A stretch of 64,000 nucleotides of DNA from Croceitalea marina (GCF_042684265.1 NZ_JBHULB010000008.1:186001-250000); one strand, 5' to 3'; positions 52,346 to 61,164 are shown, counted from the stretch's first letter. The notes: generated by a model not told the origin, from the letters alone. Made by a program: numbers and translations.

Positions 52346-54037
52346 ATGAAAAAACTACTTATCGCATTGTCGATGTTGTGCTTTGTTGTTGGTTGTAAAA
52401 AAGTTCAAAAGCCAGCTATTGAAGAGTCAAAAGAAATTGCTGAAGTGAAGGAAACAGTAGAAAACAACAAACCATTTTTTTGGGAAGGTGCTAACATCTA
52501 TTTTTTATTAACGGATCGCTTCAACAATGGAAATCCGGATAATGATGTTAATTTCTCTAGAACAGATTCTACCGCTGTATTAAGAGGTTTTGAAGGCGGC
52601 GATATTGCAGGAATCACCCAAAAGATTGAAGAAGGATACTTTACGGATCTTGGTATTAATGCCATTTGGTTTACCCCTGTTGTTGAACAGGTTCATGGTG
52701 TTGTAGATGAGGGAACCGGAAAAACCTACGGATACCATGGCTATTGGACAAAAGATTGGACCGCCATCGATCCCAATTTTGGTGACAAACAAGAACTAAA
52801 AAAACTTGTAAAAACCGCGCACGCTAAGGGAATTAGAATATTGCTCGATGTAGTATTGAATCATACAGGCCCGGTAACCGAAATGGACCCTGTATGGCCT
52901 GATAATTGGGTAAGAACAGGGCCTCCTTGTGAGTTTACTACTTATGAAAACACTACGGCCTGTACTTTGGTCAAAAACCTACCCGATATTTTAACGGAAT
53001 CGGATGAACCCGTTGAGTTACCTGATGCACTTCTTGCAAAATGGAAAGAAGAAGGTCGCTTGAGCCAAGAATTGGATGAGCTGCATTTATTCTTCGAGAG
53101 AACCGGATATCCAAGGGCACCCCGCTTTTACATCATAAAATGGATAACCGACTACATTAATGAATTTGGGGTAGATGGTTTTCGAGTAGATACCGTTAAG
53201 CATGTCAATGAAAATGCATGGGCAGAACTGAGAAAAGAAGCCGATTATTCCTTTGAAACATGGAAAAAGAAGCATCCTGATGAAGTATTGGACAATAATC
53301 CTTTTTACATGGTGGGCGAAGTATATAATTATGGCATTTCTTCAGGTAGGCTGTTCGACTTTGGAGATAAAAAAGTAGATTACTATGAAAATGGTTTCAA
53401 AAGCCTAATCAATTTTGAGTTAAAAACAGATGCTGCCAAAGATTATGATGCCATTTTTAAGAAGTACAATTACTTACTTAACACCAAGTTAGATGGAAAA
53501 AGTGTAGTGAATTATCTAACATCACATGATGATGGAAGCCCATTTGATAAGGAGCGTAAAAAACCCTTTCACTCGGCAAATATATTATTATTGACTCCGG
53601 GAGCTTCACAAGTATATTATGGTGACGAGACTTCTCGACCTTTAATTATAGAAGGCACAGAAGGTGATGCCACCTTGCGTTCATTTATGAATTGGGAAGA
53701 TTTAGATAGTATTCCTAAGATTAAAAAAATTCATAAGCACTGGCAAAAATTGGGGCAATTTAGAGCCAATCACCCAGCTATCGGCGCCGGTAAGCATAAG
53801 CGCTTGGCAAAAGCGCCATACGTATTTTCTAGAATGTACATCAATGGTGATTATAAGGATAAAGTAGCCGTTGGCCTAGACTTGCCCAAAGGCAAAAAAT
53901 CTTTGTGGGTCAAAGGTTTTTTTGGTGAAGGCACTAAGTTATACGATACCTATTCCGAGACCGAAGTTGTCGTAAAAAACGGTAAAGTTATTTTAGAAAA
54001 CGATTTTGATACCGCACTCTTGGAATTGATGGAGTAA
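52346..54037 (+). CDS. GH13 alpha-amylase-family lipoprotein
   Basis: This 563-residue protein has a lipoprotein signal with lipidated Cys17 (FVVGCKK). The (beta/alpha)8 barrel of GH13 shows the four conserved regions: I DVVLNHTG (168-175), II GFRVDTVKHV with nucleophile Asp282, III MVGEVYNY with acid/base Glu325, and IV YLTSHDDGS with His394-Asp395. The C-terminal beta domain follows. It should hydrolyse alpha-1,4-glucans at the periplasmic or outer-membrane face. No SusC/SusD pair is near, so it is not part of a classic starch locus. The M61 peptidase starts 30 bp downstream. Confidence 0.95.
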   Translation: MKKLLIALSMLCFVVGCKKVQKPAIEESKEIAEVKETVENNKPFFWEGANIYFLLTDRFNNGNPDNDVNFSRTDSTAVLRGFEGGDIAGITQKIEEGYFTDLGINAIWFTPVVEQVHGVVDEGTGKTYGYHGYWTKDWTAIDPNFGDKQELKKLVKTAHAKGIRILLDVVLNHTGPVTEMDPVWPDNWVRTGPPCEFTTYENTTACTLVKNLPDILTESDEPVELPDALLAKWKEEGRLSQELDELHLFFERTGYPRAPRFYIIKWITDYINEFGVDGFRVDTVKHVNENAWAELRKEADYSFETWKKKHPDEVLDNNPFYMVGEVYNYGISSGRLFDFGDKKVDYYENGFKSLINFELKTDAAKDYDAIFKKYNYLLNTKLDGKSVVNYLTSHDDGSPFDKERKKPFHSANILLLTPGASQVYYGDETSRPLIIEGTEGDATLRSFMNWEDLDSIPKIKKIHKHWQKLGQFRANHPAIGAGKHKRLAKAPYVFSRMYINGDYKDKVAVGLDLPKGKKSLWVKGFFGEGTKLYDTYSETEVVVKNGKVILENDFDTALLELME

Positions 54038-54067
54038 AATCAAGCAATCTTATTTAAATAGTGAAAA

Positions 54068-55846
54068 ATGCGTAAAATAACCATTTTGGCCACCTTACTT
54101 TTTTGTTTTGTAAGTTTAAATGGCCAAACCAATTCTTACAAGGTTTCATTTGATAATGCTGTTCATCACGAGGGTGAGTTCATTCTAACTTTTCCAAAGA
54201 TAACCACAGATACCTTGTCTGTACGCATGGCCAATAGTTCTCCGGGGCGATACGCTTTTCACTCTTTTGCAAAAAACGTTTACGATTTTAAGGCAATGGA
54301 TAGCAAGGGGAAAGAAATTTCTTTTCATAGGCCAAACCCTTATCAATGGGACATTTACGGTCACGATGGAGAAGTAAGCATTCAATATACTTTATTTGCA
54401 AATCGCGGAGATGGTACTTACTCACAGATCGATGAAACCCATGCGCATTTGAACATTCCTGCAAGTTTTATGTTTGCCCCTTCGTTAGAGAATCGTCCTA
54501 TCGAAATTTCTTTTGATACTCCCGAAGACTATAAATGGAAAGTTGCTACGCAATTAAAAAAACAAAAAGAGAACTTATATTGGGCCCCCGACCTTTACTA
54601 TTTTATGGATAGCCCCATAGAGCTAAGTAATTATGGGCTTAGAGCGTTCAAAATAAATTCAAACGGAAAAAGTCAAAACATACGCTTTGTTTTGCACCAT
54701 AACGGCAGCGAGGATGAATTAAATCAATACTTCGAAAGTGTAAAACGCATTGTAAAAGAACAGGAAAAGGTTTTTGGCGAACTACCGGATTTTGACTTTG
54801 ATGAATATACTTTCTTAGCCTGTTACATGCCTAATGTTAATGGAGATGGTATGGAACATCGTAATTCGACCATATTAACTTCAACAAGAAGTTTAGCAAA
54901 TGGAGGACTCCAAAGAAACCTTGGCACAGTATCGCATGAATTCTTTCATGCATGGAATGTAGAACGTATTCGGCCAAAATCGTTGGAGCCTTTTGATTTT
55001 GACAATGTAGATATGAGCGGAGAACTTTGGTTTGCCGAAGGTTTTACCTCATACTACACTAACTTAATTCTTTGTAGGGCCGGTCTGATAACACCTGAAG
55101 AGTATGTTTCTGGATTAAACGGCGCTTTTAATTATGTCTGGAACTCTAATGGCACTAAGTTTTTCAACCCAATTGAAATGAGCTATCAGGCGCCATTTGT
55201 AGATGCGGCAACTTCTCTAGACCCACAAAATAGAAATAACACCTTTATTTCATATTACTCCTATGGCAGTGTTCTTGGACTTGCTTTAGATCTCTCTTTA
55301 AGAAAAAAGAACTTGAATTTAGACGATTTCTTTAAAGAGGTTTGGGGCAAATTTGGTGAAAAGGAGATGCCCTATACCATTAAAGACTTACATCTCACTT
55401 TAAATGCGTATGCCGGAAAATCTTTTGGAGACGATTTTTTTGAAAATTACATCTACCAAAGTAACATGCCAGATTACAAAACCCTATTTGCAAATGTTGG
55501 TTTAAAAATGACCCAAGATACTGAAACGGGGTATTTTGGAGGTGTTATAGCTAAAAATACTATCAACAATAATACCTTGGTCGATTCGCCTGCCTATACT
55601 GCCGGATTAGAAAAAGGCGATGTAATTTTAATTGTCAACGATATTCCAATGGTAGGCTCAACAAACTTTTCTGATTTTTTAAAATCTACTCAGAACGGAG
55701 ATAAATTAAGGCTAACCTATAGCCGCCAGGGCAAAGTGCAAAAAACAGAAGTAACCCTCACAAAAGACCCTAAATACGCAATTACTCTTGATGATGAAGC
55801 CTCTAAAGAGGTCACTTTAAATCGAAAAAAATGGCTAAAACGATAG
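54068..55846 (+). CDS. M61 family metallopeptidase with PDZ domain
   Basis: This 592-residue secreted peptidase has a signal peptide (cut near LNGQ), an N-terminal beta domain (residues 25-190), and the zinc site H290-E291-FFH294 with third ligand Glu324 in WFAEGFTSYY. The preceding GMEHRNST segment is the M61 substrate-binding motif. A C-terminal PDZ domain (about 470-575, GVIAKNTINNN ... GDVILIVNDIPM) is present. M61 enzymes are glycyl aminopeptidases. It is 30 bp after the amylase gene, so probably co-transcribed, and meets the convergent VOC gene. Confidence 0.95.
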   Translation: MRKITILATLLFCFVSLNGQTNSYKVSFDNAVHHEGEFILTFPKITTDTLSVRMANSSPGRYAFHSFAKNVYDFKAMDSKGKEISFHRPNPYQWDIYGHDGEVSIQYTLFANRGDGTYSQIDETHAHLNIPASFMFAPSLENRPIEISFDTPEDYKWKVATQLKKQKENLYWAPDLYYFMDSPIELSNYGLRAFKINSNGKSQNIRFVLHHNGSEDELNQYFESVKRIVKEQEKVFGELPDFDFDEYTFLACYMPNVNGDGMEHRNSTILTSTRSLANGGLQRNLGTVSHEFFHAWNVERIRPKSLEPFDFDNVDMSGELWFAEGFTSYYTNLILCRAGLITPEEYVSGLNGAFNYVWNSNGTKFFNPIEMSYQAPFVDAATSLDPQNRNNTFISYYSYGSVLGLALDLSLRKKNLNLDDFFKEVWGKFGEKEMPYTIKDLHLTLNAYAGKSFGDDFFENYIYQSNMPDYKTLFANVGLKMTQDTETGYFGGVIAKNTINNNTLVDSPAYTAGLEKGDVILIVNDIPMVGSTNFSDFLKSTQNGDKLRLTYSRQGKVQKTEVTLTKDPKYAITLDDEASKEVTLNRKKWLKR

Positions 55847-55847
55847 A

Positions 55848-56231
55848 CTATTCTGGAGGTGAATGCAATGCTATTCTATTTCCTTCAGAATCATGAAACA
55901 ATCCCATAAAACCAATTTCATCACTAATTTTAGTTTTAGGCTGTAAGATTCTACCCCCGGCACTTTCTATTCTATCTAGCGCATTTTGCACGTCGTCGCA
56001 AGAAAAATAAATAAGTACACCTTCCTTGCGATTCGGTATATACCACTCTGGTTGAAGGATTAAAGAGCCTGAGGCACCTGATTTTCCATTTTCAGAAGGG
56101 AGCCAACCCATAAGGGTGCCCCCAAAATCTTGAATGGTAATTTTAATTTCGAAAACAGCCTCATAAAAATCTCTGGCCCGAGCCATATTGGTTACAGGAA
56201 TCTCTACCCATCCTATTAAATTTTGTTCCAT
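55848..56231 (-). CDS. VOC family (glyoxalase/bleomycin-resistance fold) protein
   Basis: This 127-residue protein has the VOC pattern: VEIPVTNMARARDFYEAVFEIKI at the N-terminus (first beta-alpha-beta motif) and YFSCDDVQNALDRIESAGGRILQPKTKI, then GFMGLFHDSEGNRIALH at the end with the metal-ligand-like Glu/His positions. Such small cytosolic proteins are usually metal-dependent lyases, dioxygenases or resistance proteins; the substrate is unknown. It lies 9 bp after the SRPBCC gene, and may be the last gene of a trmH-SRPBCC-VOC transcript. Confidence 0.9.
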   Translation of the reverse strand: MEQNLIGWVEIPVTNMARARDFYEAVFEIKITIQDFGGTLMGWLPSENGKSGASGSLILQPEWYIPNRKEGVLIYFSCDDVQNALDRIESAGGRILQPKTKISDEIGFMGLFHDSEGNRIALHSPPE

Positions 56232-56240
56232 AATAACTTA

Positions 56241-56768
56241 TTATTTTTCCATCAATGCCTTAAAACTTGCTAATCCTTCCTCGAAATCCTTACCAACGGT
56301 TTTATCCATACTAAAGAATAACATAAAAATACTGAAGGGAAACTTATTATTTCCAGAGAACCCCCATGTAACTTTAGTTGAAGAACTTGTATCATCTTCA
56401 ACATTGAAATAACAATCTGCTTCAGATTTCCATGGCTTAAAAAAACGTAGCTTTCCCTCTACTCTTTTATTTTCTATAATCTTAGTAATCTCTTGTTCTC
56501 CTTCACCTACATCCTTATTGCCGACCCAAGCACTCTTTGCACCAACTTCACCATCTATTCCGGTAAATTCTTTTTTCATATTGGGGTCTTTCTTTTCCCA
56601 TGGAGACCATTTTTCTTGCTCTTTAAGAGATCTTAAAGACTTGAAAACTTCGTTTTTCGGTTTGTTTACTATCACAGAACGTGATACATCATAAGCTTTT
56701 GGCGCAATCATGCCTAAAATTAAAATAAGCAATACAATGCCACCAAGAATGTAGAGAAATGTCATCAT
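56241..56768 (-). CDS. SRPBCC/START-like family protein with N-terminal membrane helix
   Basis: This 175-residue protein starts with one membrane helix (residues 2-24) and then a START/SRPBCC-type domain: SRSVIVNKPKNEVFKSLRSLKEQEKWSPW, EFTGIDGEVGAKSAWVGN, VTWGFSGN and the C-terminal amphipathic helix GKDFEEGLASFKALME. The fold binds hydrophobic ligands in a cavity. The membrane anchor is normal for the polyketide-cyclase-like proteins of this group. The ligand is unknown. It is 42 bp after the trmH-like gene on the same strand. Confidence 0.9.
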   Translation of the reverse strand: MMTFLYILGGIVLLILILGMIAPKAYDVSRSVIVNKPKNEVFKSLRSLKEQEKWSPWEKKDPNMKKEFTGIDGEVGAKSAWVGNKDVGEGEQEITKIIENKRVEGKLRFFKPWKSEADCYFNVEDDTSSSTKVTWGFSGNNKFPFSIFMLFFSMDKTVGKDFEEGLASFKALMEK

Positions 56769-56810
56769 CTTGTTTTATTTATTGGTTATTTAAATGTACA
56801 AAAAGATGAT

Positions 56811-57464
56811 TTATTGAAAGTAACGACCGATAATGCCTTCCACATTATTGATAGATTTTTTAGTCCAATCCAACTTCTTTTCTAGAATTTCCTTATCGGA
56901 TAGTTGCCATGGAAGCTTAGATTTACGGAGGTCATCACAAAGCTCTTGAATAATAATGGCCGCAGAAACAGAAATATTTAAACTTTCTGAAAATCCCACC
57001 ATGGGTATTTTGAGAAACCCATCTGCTTTTTTTAAGACCTCATCACTTAATCCTTCTTTTTCGGTGCCAAAGAACAAGGCCGTTTTAGTTCTAATCTTAA
57101 AGTCCGCTAAAAGATTTGAATTATTATGGGGAGTAGTGGCAATAATCTGATACCCATCGCCTTTTAAACTGCTAATACAGTCACCAGTAGTTTGGTAAGG
57201 TGAAACATCTATCCACTGTTCTGCGCCCATGGCAATATTTTTGTCCAATCGTTTTCCAAACCGGTCTTCTACCACATGTACATTTTGAACACCAAAAGCA
57301 TCGCAACTTCGTATAACAGCACTTGTATTGTGCAACTGATAAACATCTTCAATTGCGACCGTGATAAAACGCGTTCGGTTTGCGAGTACCTGCATAAAAC
57401 GTTGCTTTCTTTCTTCAGAAAGAAATTCTTCTAAATACAATAACAAATCATGATCGAATTGCAT
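56811..57464 (-). CDS. SpoU/TrmH family RNA 2'-O-methyltransferase
   Basis: This 217-residue SPOUT protein has motif 1 NTSAVIRSCDAFGVQNVHVVE, motif 2 FFGTEKEGLSDEVLKKADGFLKIPM, and motif 3 SLNISVSAAIIIQE, all diagnostic of TrmH-like 2'-O-methyltransferases. The N- and C-terminal extensions (starting DHDLLLYLEEFLSEERKQRFMQVL) resemble TrmH, which makes Gm18 in tRNA, more than RlmB. I give no symbol because TrmH and related enzymes are hard to separate. It is divergent from the sirtuin gene with ~40 bp between start codons. Confidence 0.92.
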   Translation of the reverse strand: MQFDHDLLLYLEEFLSEERKQRFMQVLANRTRFITVAIEDVYQLHNTSAVIRSCDAFGVQNVHVVEDRFGKRLDKNIAMGAEQWIDVSPYQTTGDCISSLKGDGYQIIATTPHNNSNLLADFKIRTKTALFFGTEKEGLSDEVLKKADGFLKIPMVGFSESLNISVSAAIIIQELCDDLRKSKLPWQLSDKEILEKKLDWTKKSINNVEGIIGRYFQ

Positions 57465-57492
57465 AAGGCAATATAATAAAATCTGAAAATGC

Positions 57493-57500
57493 TAATTTTG
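57493..57500 (+). promoter_or_regulatory. Predicted -7 element of the sirtuin promoter, leaderless configuration
   Basis: TAATTTTG matches TAnnTTTG exactly. The sirtuin ATG begins only 5 bases after its final G, where transcription itself should start, so the mRNA may be leaderless or nearly so. Confidence 0.5.
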
Positions 57501-57505
57501 AATTT

Positions 57506-58210
57506 ATGGAGAAACAAAAAATAGTAGTATTGACTGGAGCCGGAATGAGCGCTGAGAGTGGTCTAAAAACTTTTAGAGACGCCAACGGATTATGGGAGGG
57601 GCACGATGTCATGGAAGTTGCCTCACCCGAAGGTTTTGCTAAAAATCCAGAATTAGTTTTCGAGTTTTACAATCAACGTAGAAGACAATTATTACAGGTC
57701 AAACCAAATGATGGACATCATGCTTTGGTAAAGTTAGAAAGTTATTTTGATGTCTCTATAATCACCCAGAATGTAGACAACCTACATGAACAAGCTGGAA
57801 GTGCCAATGTACTTCATTTACATGGAGAACTGTTAAAAGTTAGAAGTATTGTTGATGAAAGCGCTGTGCAGGACTGGACTATAGATTTAAACCTAGGTGA
57901 TACCGATAGTAATGGCAATCAACTTAGGCCCCATATCGTTTGGTTTGGTGAAATGGTGCCTATGCTAGAGCCTGCCATTGAAATAACATCTCAAGCAGAA
58001 GTTCTCATCATTATTGGCACCTCAATGCAGGTATATCCAGCGGCCAGTTTGGCGAATTATGCCCCTCAAGGAATACCAATTTATTTTATTGACCCAAAAC
58101 CAAGTGTAAACCCATCGGATTATACGAATTTGAAAGTCATTGAAAAAAATGCTTCTGTTGGTGTTCCTATGTTGGTATCTCAATTAATAGAAAATAGTTC
58201 CCCACTTTAA
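57506..58210 (+). CDS. cobB: NAD-dependent protein deacylase, Sir2/CobB class III
   Basis: This sirtuin removes acyl groups from lysines with NAD+. In 234 residues it has the NAD motif GAGMSAESGLKTFRD (11-25), TQNVDNLHEQAG (88-98), catalytic His106 in LHLHGEL, and the class III signature Y55-x2-R58 (EFYNQRRRQ), which in E. coli CobB and SIRT5 accepts succinyl or malonyl groups. It has no cysteine at all, so the usual four-Cys zinc site is missing; the zinc region is replaced by a short loop VRSIVDESAVQDW. It shares one base with the next gene (TAATG). Confidence 0.94.
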   Translation: MEKQKIVVLTGAGMSAESGLKTFRDANGLWEGHDVMEVASPEGFAKNPELVFEFYNQRRRQLLQVKPNDGHHALVKLESYFDVSIITQNVDNLHEQAGSANVLHLHGELLKVRSIVDESAVQDWTIDLNLGDTDSNGNQLRPHIVWFGEMVPMLEPAIEITSQAEVLIIIGTSMQVYPAASLANYAPQGIPIYFIDPKPSVNPSDYTNLKVIEKNASVGVPMLVSQLIENSSPL

Positions 58211-58788
58211 TGACCGCTGACGAACTTCATACAAGACTAAATTCGGGTCGTTTATCAAAAGAAAAGATTATGCTATTGGTCAGTGAATTAATTCATTTTC
58301 CTGAGCTGGTCGGTACACTTTTAGAGGCCATTTGGATAGAGGATAAAGAAGGCACCTTTAACGCAAGTTGGGTTTTCGACCATTTAATGCGCAAAAACCT
58401 GAGCTTATTACTGCCCTATTCTAAAGATTTTGCCAATGGATTAGAAAACTTGAATTCAGAATCTTGTATTAGGCCAATTGCCCATGTTTGTGAGTTGTTG
58501 GTTTTAGCAAAATATAAAAAACAAGACCCAGAGTATATTGCGGGTTTGGATAAAGCTTCTCTTGAGAAAATTGTTAGTGCCTGTTTTGATTGGTTGATAG
58601 GTTCTCGAAAAGTAGCTTCCAAGGTATTTGCCATGACCAGCTTACTACATTTGGGTACAGAATTTAAATGGATTCATCCTGAACTGGAGCCCATTCTAGA
58701 AAATTCCATTCATTCGGGAACTGTTGGGTACAAAAATAGAGCGCAGAAAACACTACTAGCTCTTAAAGCGTTAGGCAGTAGGCAGTGA
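58210..58788 (+). CDS. Helical protein of unknown function, coupled to the sirtuin
   Basis: This 192-residue soluble protein has no signal and no catalytic motif. It seems all-alpha, with repeated amphipathic helices such as LVSELIHFPELVGTLLEAIW and KVASKVFAMTSLLHLGTEFKW, suggestive of HEAT/ARM-like repeats. The start codon overlaps the sirtuin stop by one base, so translation is probably coupled. purB starts ~70 bp downstream behind its own promoter. I recognise no named family; a partner or substrate adaptor of the sirtuin would be one idea, not supported further. Confidence 0.75.
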   Translation: MTADELHTRLNSGRLSKEKIMLLVSELIHFPELVGTLLEAIWIEDKEGTFNASWVFDHLMRKNLSLLLPYSKDFANGLENLNSESCIRPIAHVCELLVLAKYKKQDPEYIAGLDKASLEKIVSACFDWLIGSRKVASKVFAMTSLLHLGTEFKWIHPELEPILENSIHSGTVGYKNRAQKTLLALKALGSRQ

Positions 58789-58833
58789 ATTAAAAATATT
58801 ATAACTAACAACTGATTACTGACTACTGATAAT

Positions 58834-58841
58834 TATCTTTG
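58834..58841 (+). promoter_or_regulatory. Predicted -7 element of the purB promoter
   Basis: TATCTTTG matches TAnnTTTG exactly and lies 18 bp before the purB ATG at 58860. It supports that ATG over the longer frame that starts at 58839, which would begin inside the promoter. Upstream is a short tandem ACTGA repeat rather than a clear TTG. Confidence 0.5.
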
Positions 58842-58859
58842 CCGCTTAAATATTGTCAG

Positions 58860-60203
58860 ATGTCTTTAAATCAATTGAACGCTATATCTCCGATTGACGG
58901 TCGTTACCGTGGTAAAACAGAAGCTTTAGGAAATTATTTTTCTGAGGAAGCCCTAATTAAATATAGAGTTCATGTTGAGATTGAATATTTTATAGCACTT
59001 TGTGAAATTCCACTACCACAACTATCAGGTTTTGACACTTCGAAATTTTCTGCGCTTCAAAGAATCTATCAAAATTTTTCATCAGAAGATGCCTTGGCAA
59101 TAAAAGAAATTGAGAAGACTACAAATCATGATGTAAAAGCAGTAGAGTATTTTATTAAAAAGAAGTTTGATGAGCTGGGTTTAAGTGATCATAAAGAGTT
59201 TATTCATTTTGGACTAACATCACAAGACATTAACAATACTGCCGTTCCTTTTTCTATAAAGGCTGCAATGAACGATGTCTATGTGCCTGTGTATTTTGAG
59301 GTTTTTGAAAAATTAAAAAGTCTGGCAACCGAGTGGAATGACATTCCAATGCTTGCCAGGACGCATGGTCAACCAGCCTCCCCTACCCGTTTGGGAAAAG
59401 AAATTGAGGTCTACGTAGAACGATTGAATCAACAGTTTGATTTACTAAATGACATTCCTTCGGCAGCTAAATTTGGCGGAGCCACAGGGAACTATAATGC
59501 CCACCAAGTCGCTTACCCATCAATTGATTGGAGGTCGTTCGGAAAAGAATTTGTACAAGAAAAATTAGGCCTTCATCATTCCTTTCCAACTACTCAAATT
59601 GAGCATTATGATCATATGGCCGCGCTATTTGATTGCTTAAAGCGAATCAATACCATCACAATTGATTTAAATAGAGATATGTGGACTTATATTTCTATGG
59701 ATTATTTTAAACAAAAAATTAAAAAGGGAGAAGTAGGTTCATCGGCAATGCCCCATAAAGTAAACCCTATTGACTTTGAAAATTCTGAAGGTAATTTAGG
59801 CTTAGCTAATGCTTTATTTGAGCATTTGTCAGCAAAATTACCTATCTCTAGACTACAGCGTGATTTAACGGACAGCACTGTTTTACGAAATATAGGGGTA
59901 CCATTTGCGCATACATTGGTTGCATTTCAATCTACTTTAAAGGGCTTAAATAAATTGGTATTAAATGCTGATAAATTCGAAGAAGATTTAGAAAATAATT
60001 GGGCCGTTGTTGCGGAGGCTATCCAGACAATTTTAAGAAGAGAAGGATACCCTAACCCTTATGAAGCTTTAAAAGGACTTACTCGAACAAACGAAAAAAT
60101 CAATCAAGCTTCAATAGCTAATTTTATCGAAACCCTAGAAGTTTCTGATACTATCAAAAAAGAACTAAAGCAGATTACTCCTGCTAACTATACGGGAATC
60201 TAA
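58860..60203 (+). CDS. purB: Adenylosuccinate lyase
   Basis: PurB cleaves adenylosuccinate to AMP and SAICAR to AICAR in purine synthesis, releasing fumarate. The 447-residue protein has LNAISPIDGRYRGKTEAL at the N-terminus, TNHDVKAVEYFI, HFGLTSQDINNTA, the active-site RTHGQPASPT with a catalytic His, and the flexible signature loop GSSAMPHKVNPIDFENSEGN. Start ATG 58860 is preceded by a -7 element. The long E. coli-type PurB (456 residues) is the closest form, judged by these motifs. Confidence 0.98.
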   Translation: MSLNQLNAISPIDGRYRGKTEALGNYFSEEALIKYRVHVEIEYFIALCEIPLPQLSGFDTSKFSALQRIYQNFSSEDALAIKEIEKTTNHDVKAVEYFIKKKFDELGLSDHKEFIHFGLTSQDINNTAVPFSIKAAMNDVYVPVYFEVFEKLKSLATEWNDIPMLARTHGQPASPTRLGKEIEVYVERLNQQFDLLNDIPSAAKFGGATGNYNAHQVAYPSIDWRSFGKEFVQEKLGLHHSFPTTQIEHYDHMAALFDCLKRINTITIDLNRDMWTYISMDYFKQKIKKGEVGSSAMPHKVNPIDFENSEGNLGLANALFEHLSAKLPISRLQRDLTDSTVLRNIGVPFAHTLVAFQSTLKGLNKLVLNADKFEEDLENNWAVVAEAIQTILRREGYPNPYEALKGLTRTNEKINQASIANFIETLEVSDTIKKELKQITPANYTGI

Positions 60204-60220
60204 TCTAATAAATTTCGAAC

Positions 60221-60266
60221 TGTCTTCCTGAACGGAGTCTAAGGAAAAGGGAGAATCTGCTGTCAG
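60221..60266. repeat. REP-like intergenic element behind purB
   Basis: The text TCTTCCTGAACGGAGTCTAA and the following GGAGAATCTGCTGTCAG resemble a repeat I recall as common between genes of Bacteroidota (of the form GTCATCCTGAACGGAGTCGA followed by AGGATCTG). It contains a short TTCCT / AGGAA pair. Only one copy is in the window, so its repeat nature is inferred. Confidence 0.35.
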
Positions 60267-60302
60267 TATTCCAGATATCACCTTCAAAATGACTACTCAA
60301 AA

Positions 60303-60332
60303 CAAAAAGACCGCTAAAAAAGCGGTCTTTAA
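60303..60332. terminator. Bidirectional terminator between purB and the MscS gene
   Basis: The perfect 10-bp stem AAAGACCGCT / AGCGGTCTTT (60306-60315 and 60321-60330) has an A5 loop and A/T runs at both edges. It serves two convergent genes, with 20 bases left before the mscS-like stop. Confidence 0.9.
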
Positions 60333-60351
60333 GTAATAATATTTAGTAATT

Positions 60352-61164
60352 CTATTTTGTTTGTTTAATAACCTCAACCTCATGTGGATAAGGAATTTCA
60401 ATTCCAGCCTTGTCAAGAGCAATTTTACAGTTTTCATAGGTCGCAAAATATACATCCCAATAATCCTCAGGTTTAGAAAAAGGTCTAACCGCGAAGTTAA
60501 CAGAACTATCAGCAAGTTCTAATACATTAACAGATGGTGCAGGGTCTTTTAAAACTTTTGGATTAGAAGTTAAAACTTCCATCAACACTTCTTTTACTTG
60601 TTTTATATCTTCTTCATAAGCTACTCCTATTACGGTGTCAACACGAATTTTACCTTCTGCAGTGTAGTTAGTAATATTCCCATTAGCCATAGCGCCATTA
60701 GGCACAATTAAAAGCTTATTGTCTGGAGATACTAATTTTGTTGTAAAAATTTCAATTTCTTTTACAACTCCGAGTACATCTTGAGCTTCTACTAAATCTC
60801 CAATCTTGTATGGTTTAAAAATCATCAACAGTACACCTCCCGCAAAATTAGATAAGGAACCCTGCAAGGCTAAACCAACCGCTAAACCTGCCGCTGCAAT
60901 AACTGCGGCTAAACTAGTGGTTTCAACTCCAAGCGTAGATATAACAGTGATAATCAAAAATATCTTAAGTCCCCAAGAAACAAGGTTAGTTAAAAATTTC
61001 TGCAATGAGAGGTCGTATGTACCCTTCGCCATAACTTTTTTAACCGCACCTACAATTTTTTTAATTATCCAAGAACCGATAATATATATTAGAATTGCTT
61101 TTAATACCGGCACGCCATATGTTTCAATGTATCCGATAATAGTTTCCATTGATAAATTTTCCAT
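60352..61164 (-). CDS. Small-conductance mechanosensitive channel, MscS family
   Basis: This 270-residue membrane protein has three helices (about 14-36, 50-76 and 80-110). The third is the pore helix with the Gly/Ala-rich pattern AAVIAAAGLAVGLALQGSLSNFAGG (shown in part: GLALQGSLSNFAGG). The MscS beta domain follows, with VEIFTTKLVSPDNKLLIVPNG and NYTAEGKIRVD. Its length fits the E. coli MscS (286). It should open on membrane tension to release solutes on hypo-osmotic shock. It is the first of its own transcript after the 61256-61294 terminator. Confidence 0.96.
   Translation of the reverse strand: MENLSMETIIGYIETYGVPVLKAILIYIIGSWIIKKIVGAVKKVMAKGTYDLSLQKFLTNLVSWGLKIFLIITVISTLGVETTSLAAVIAAAGLAVGLALQGSLSNFAGGVLLMIFKPYKIGDLVEAQDVLGVVKEIEIFTTKLVSPDNKLLIVPNGAMANGNITNYTAEGKIRVDTVIGVAYEEDIKQVKEVLMEVLTSNPKVLKDPAPSVNVLELADSSVNFAVRPFSKPEDYWDVYFATYENCKIALDKAGIEIPYPHEVEVIKQTK

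Noticed and set aside
60379..60392. A perfect DnaA box (TGTGGATAA) near position 60380
   Set aside because: It is a single box inside the mscS-like coding sequence with no other boxes or AT-rich unwinding region nearby, so it is not an origin. A near-match at ~8400 is likewise isolated.
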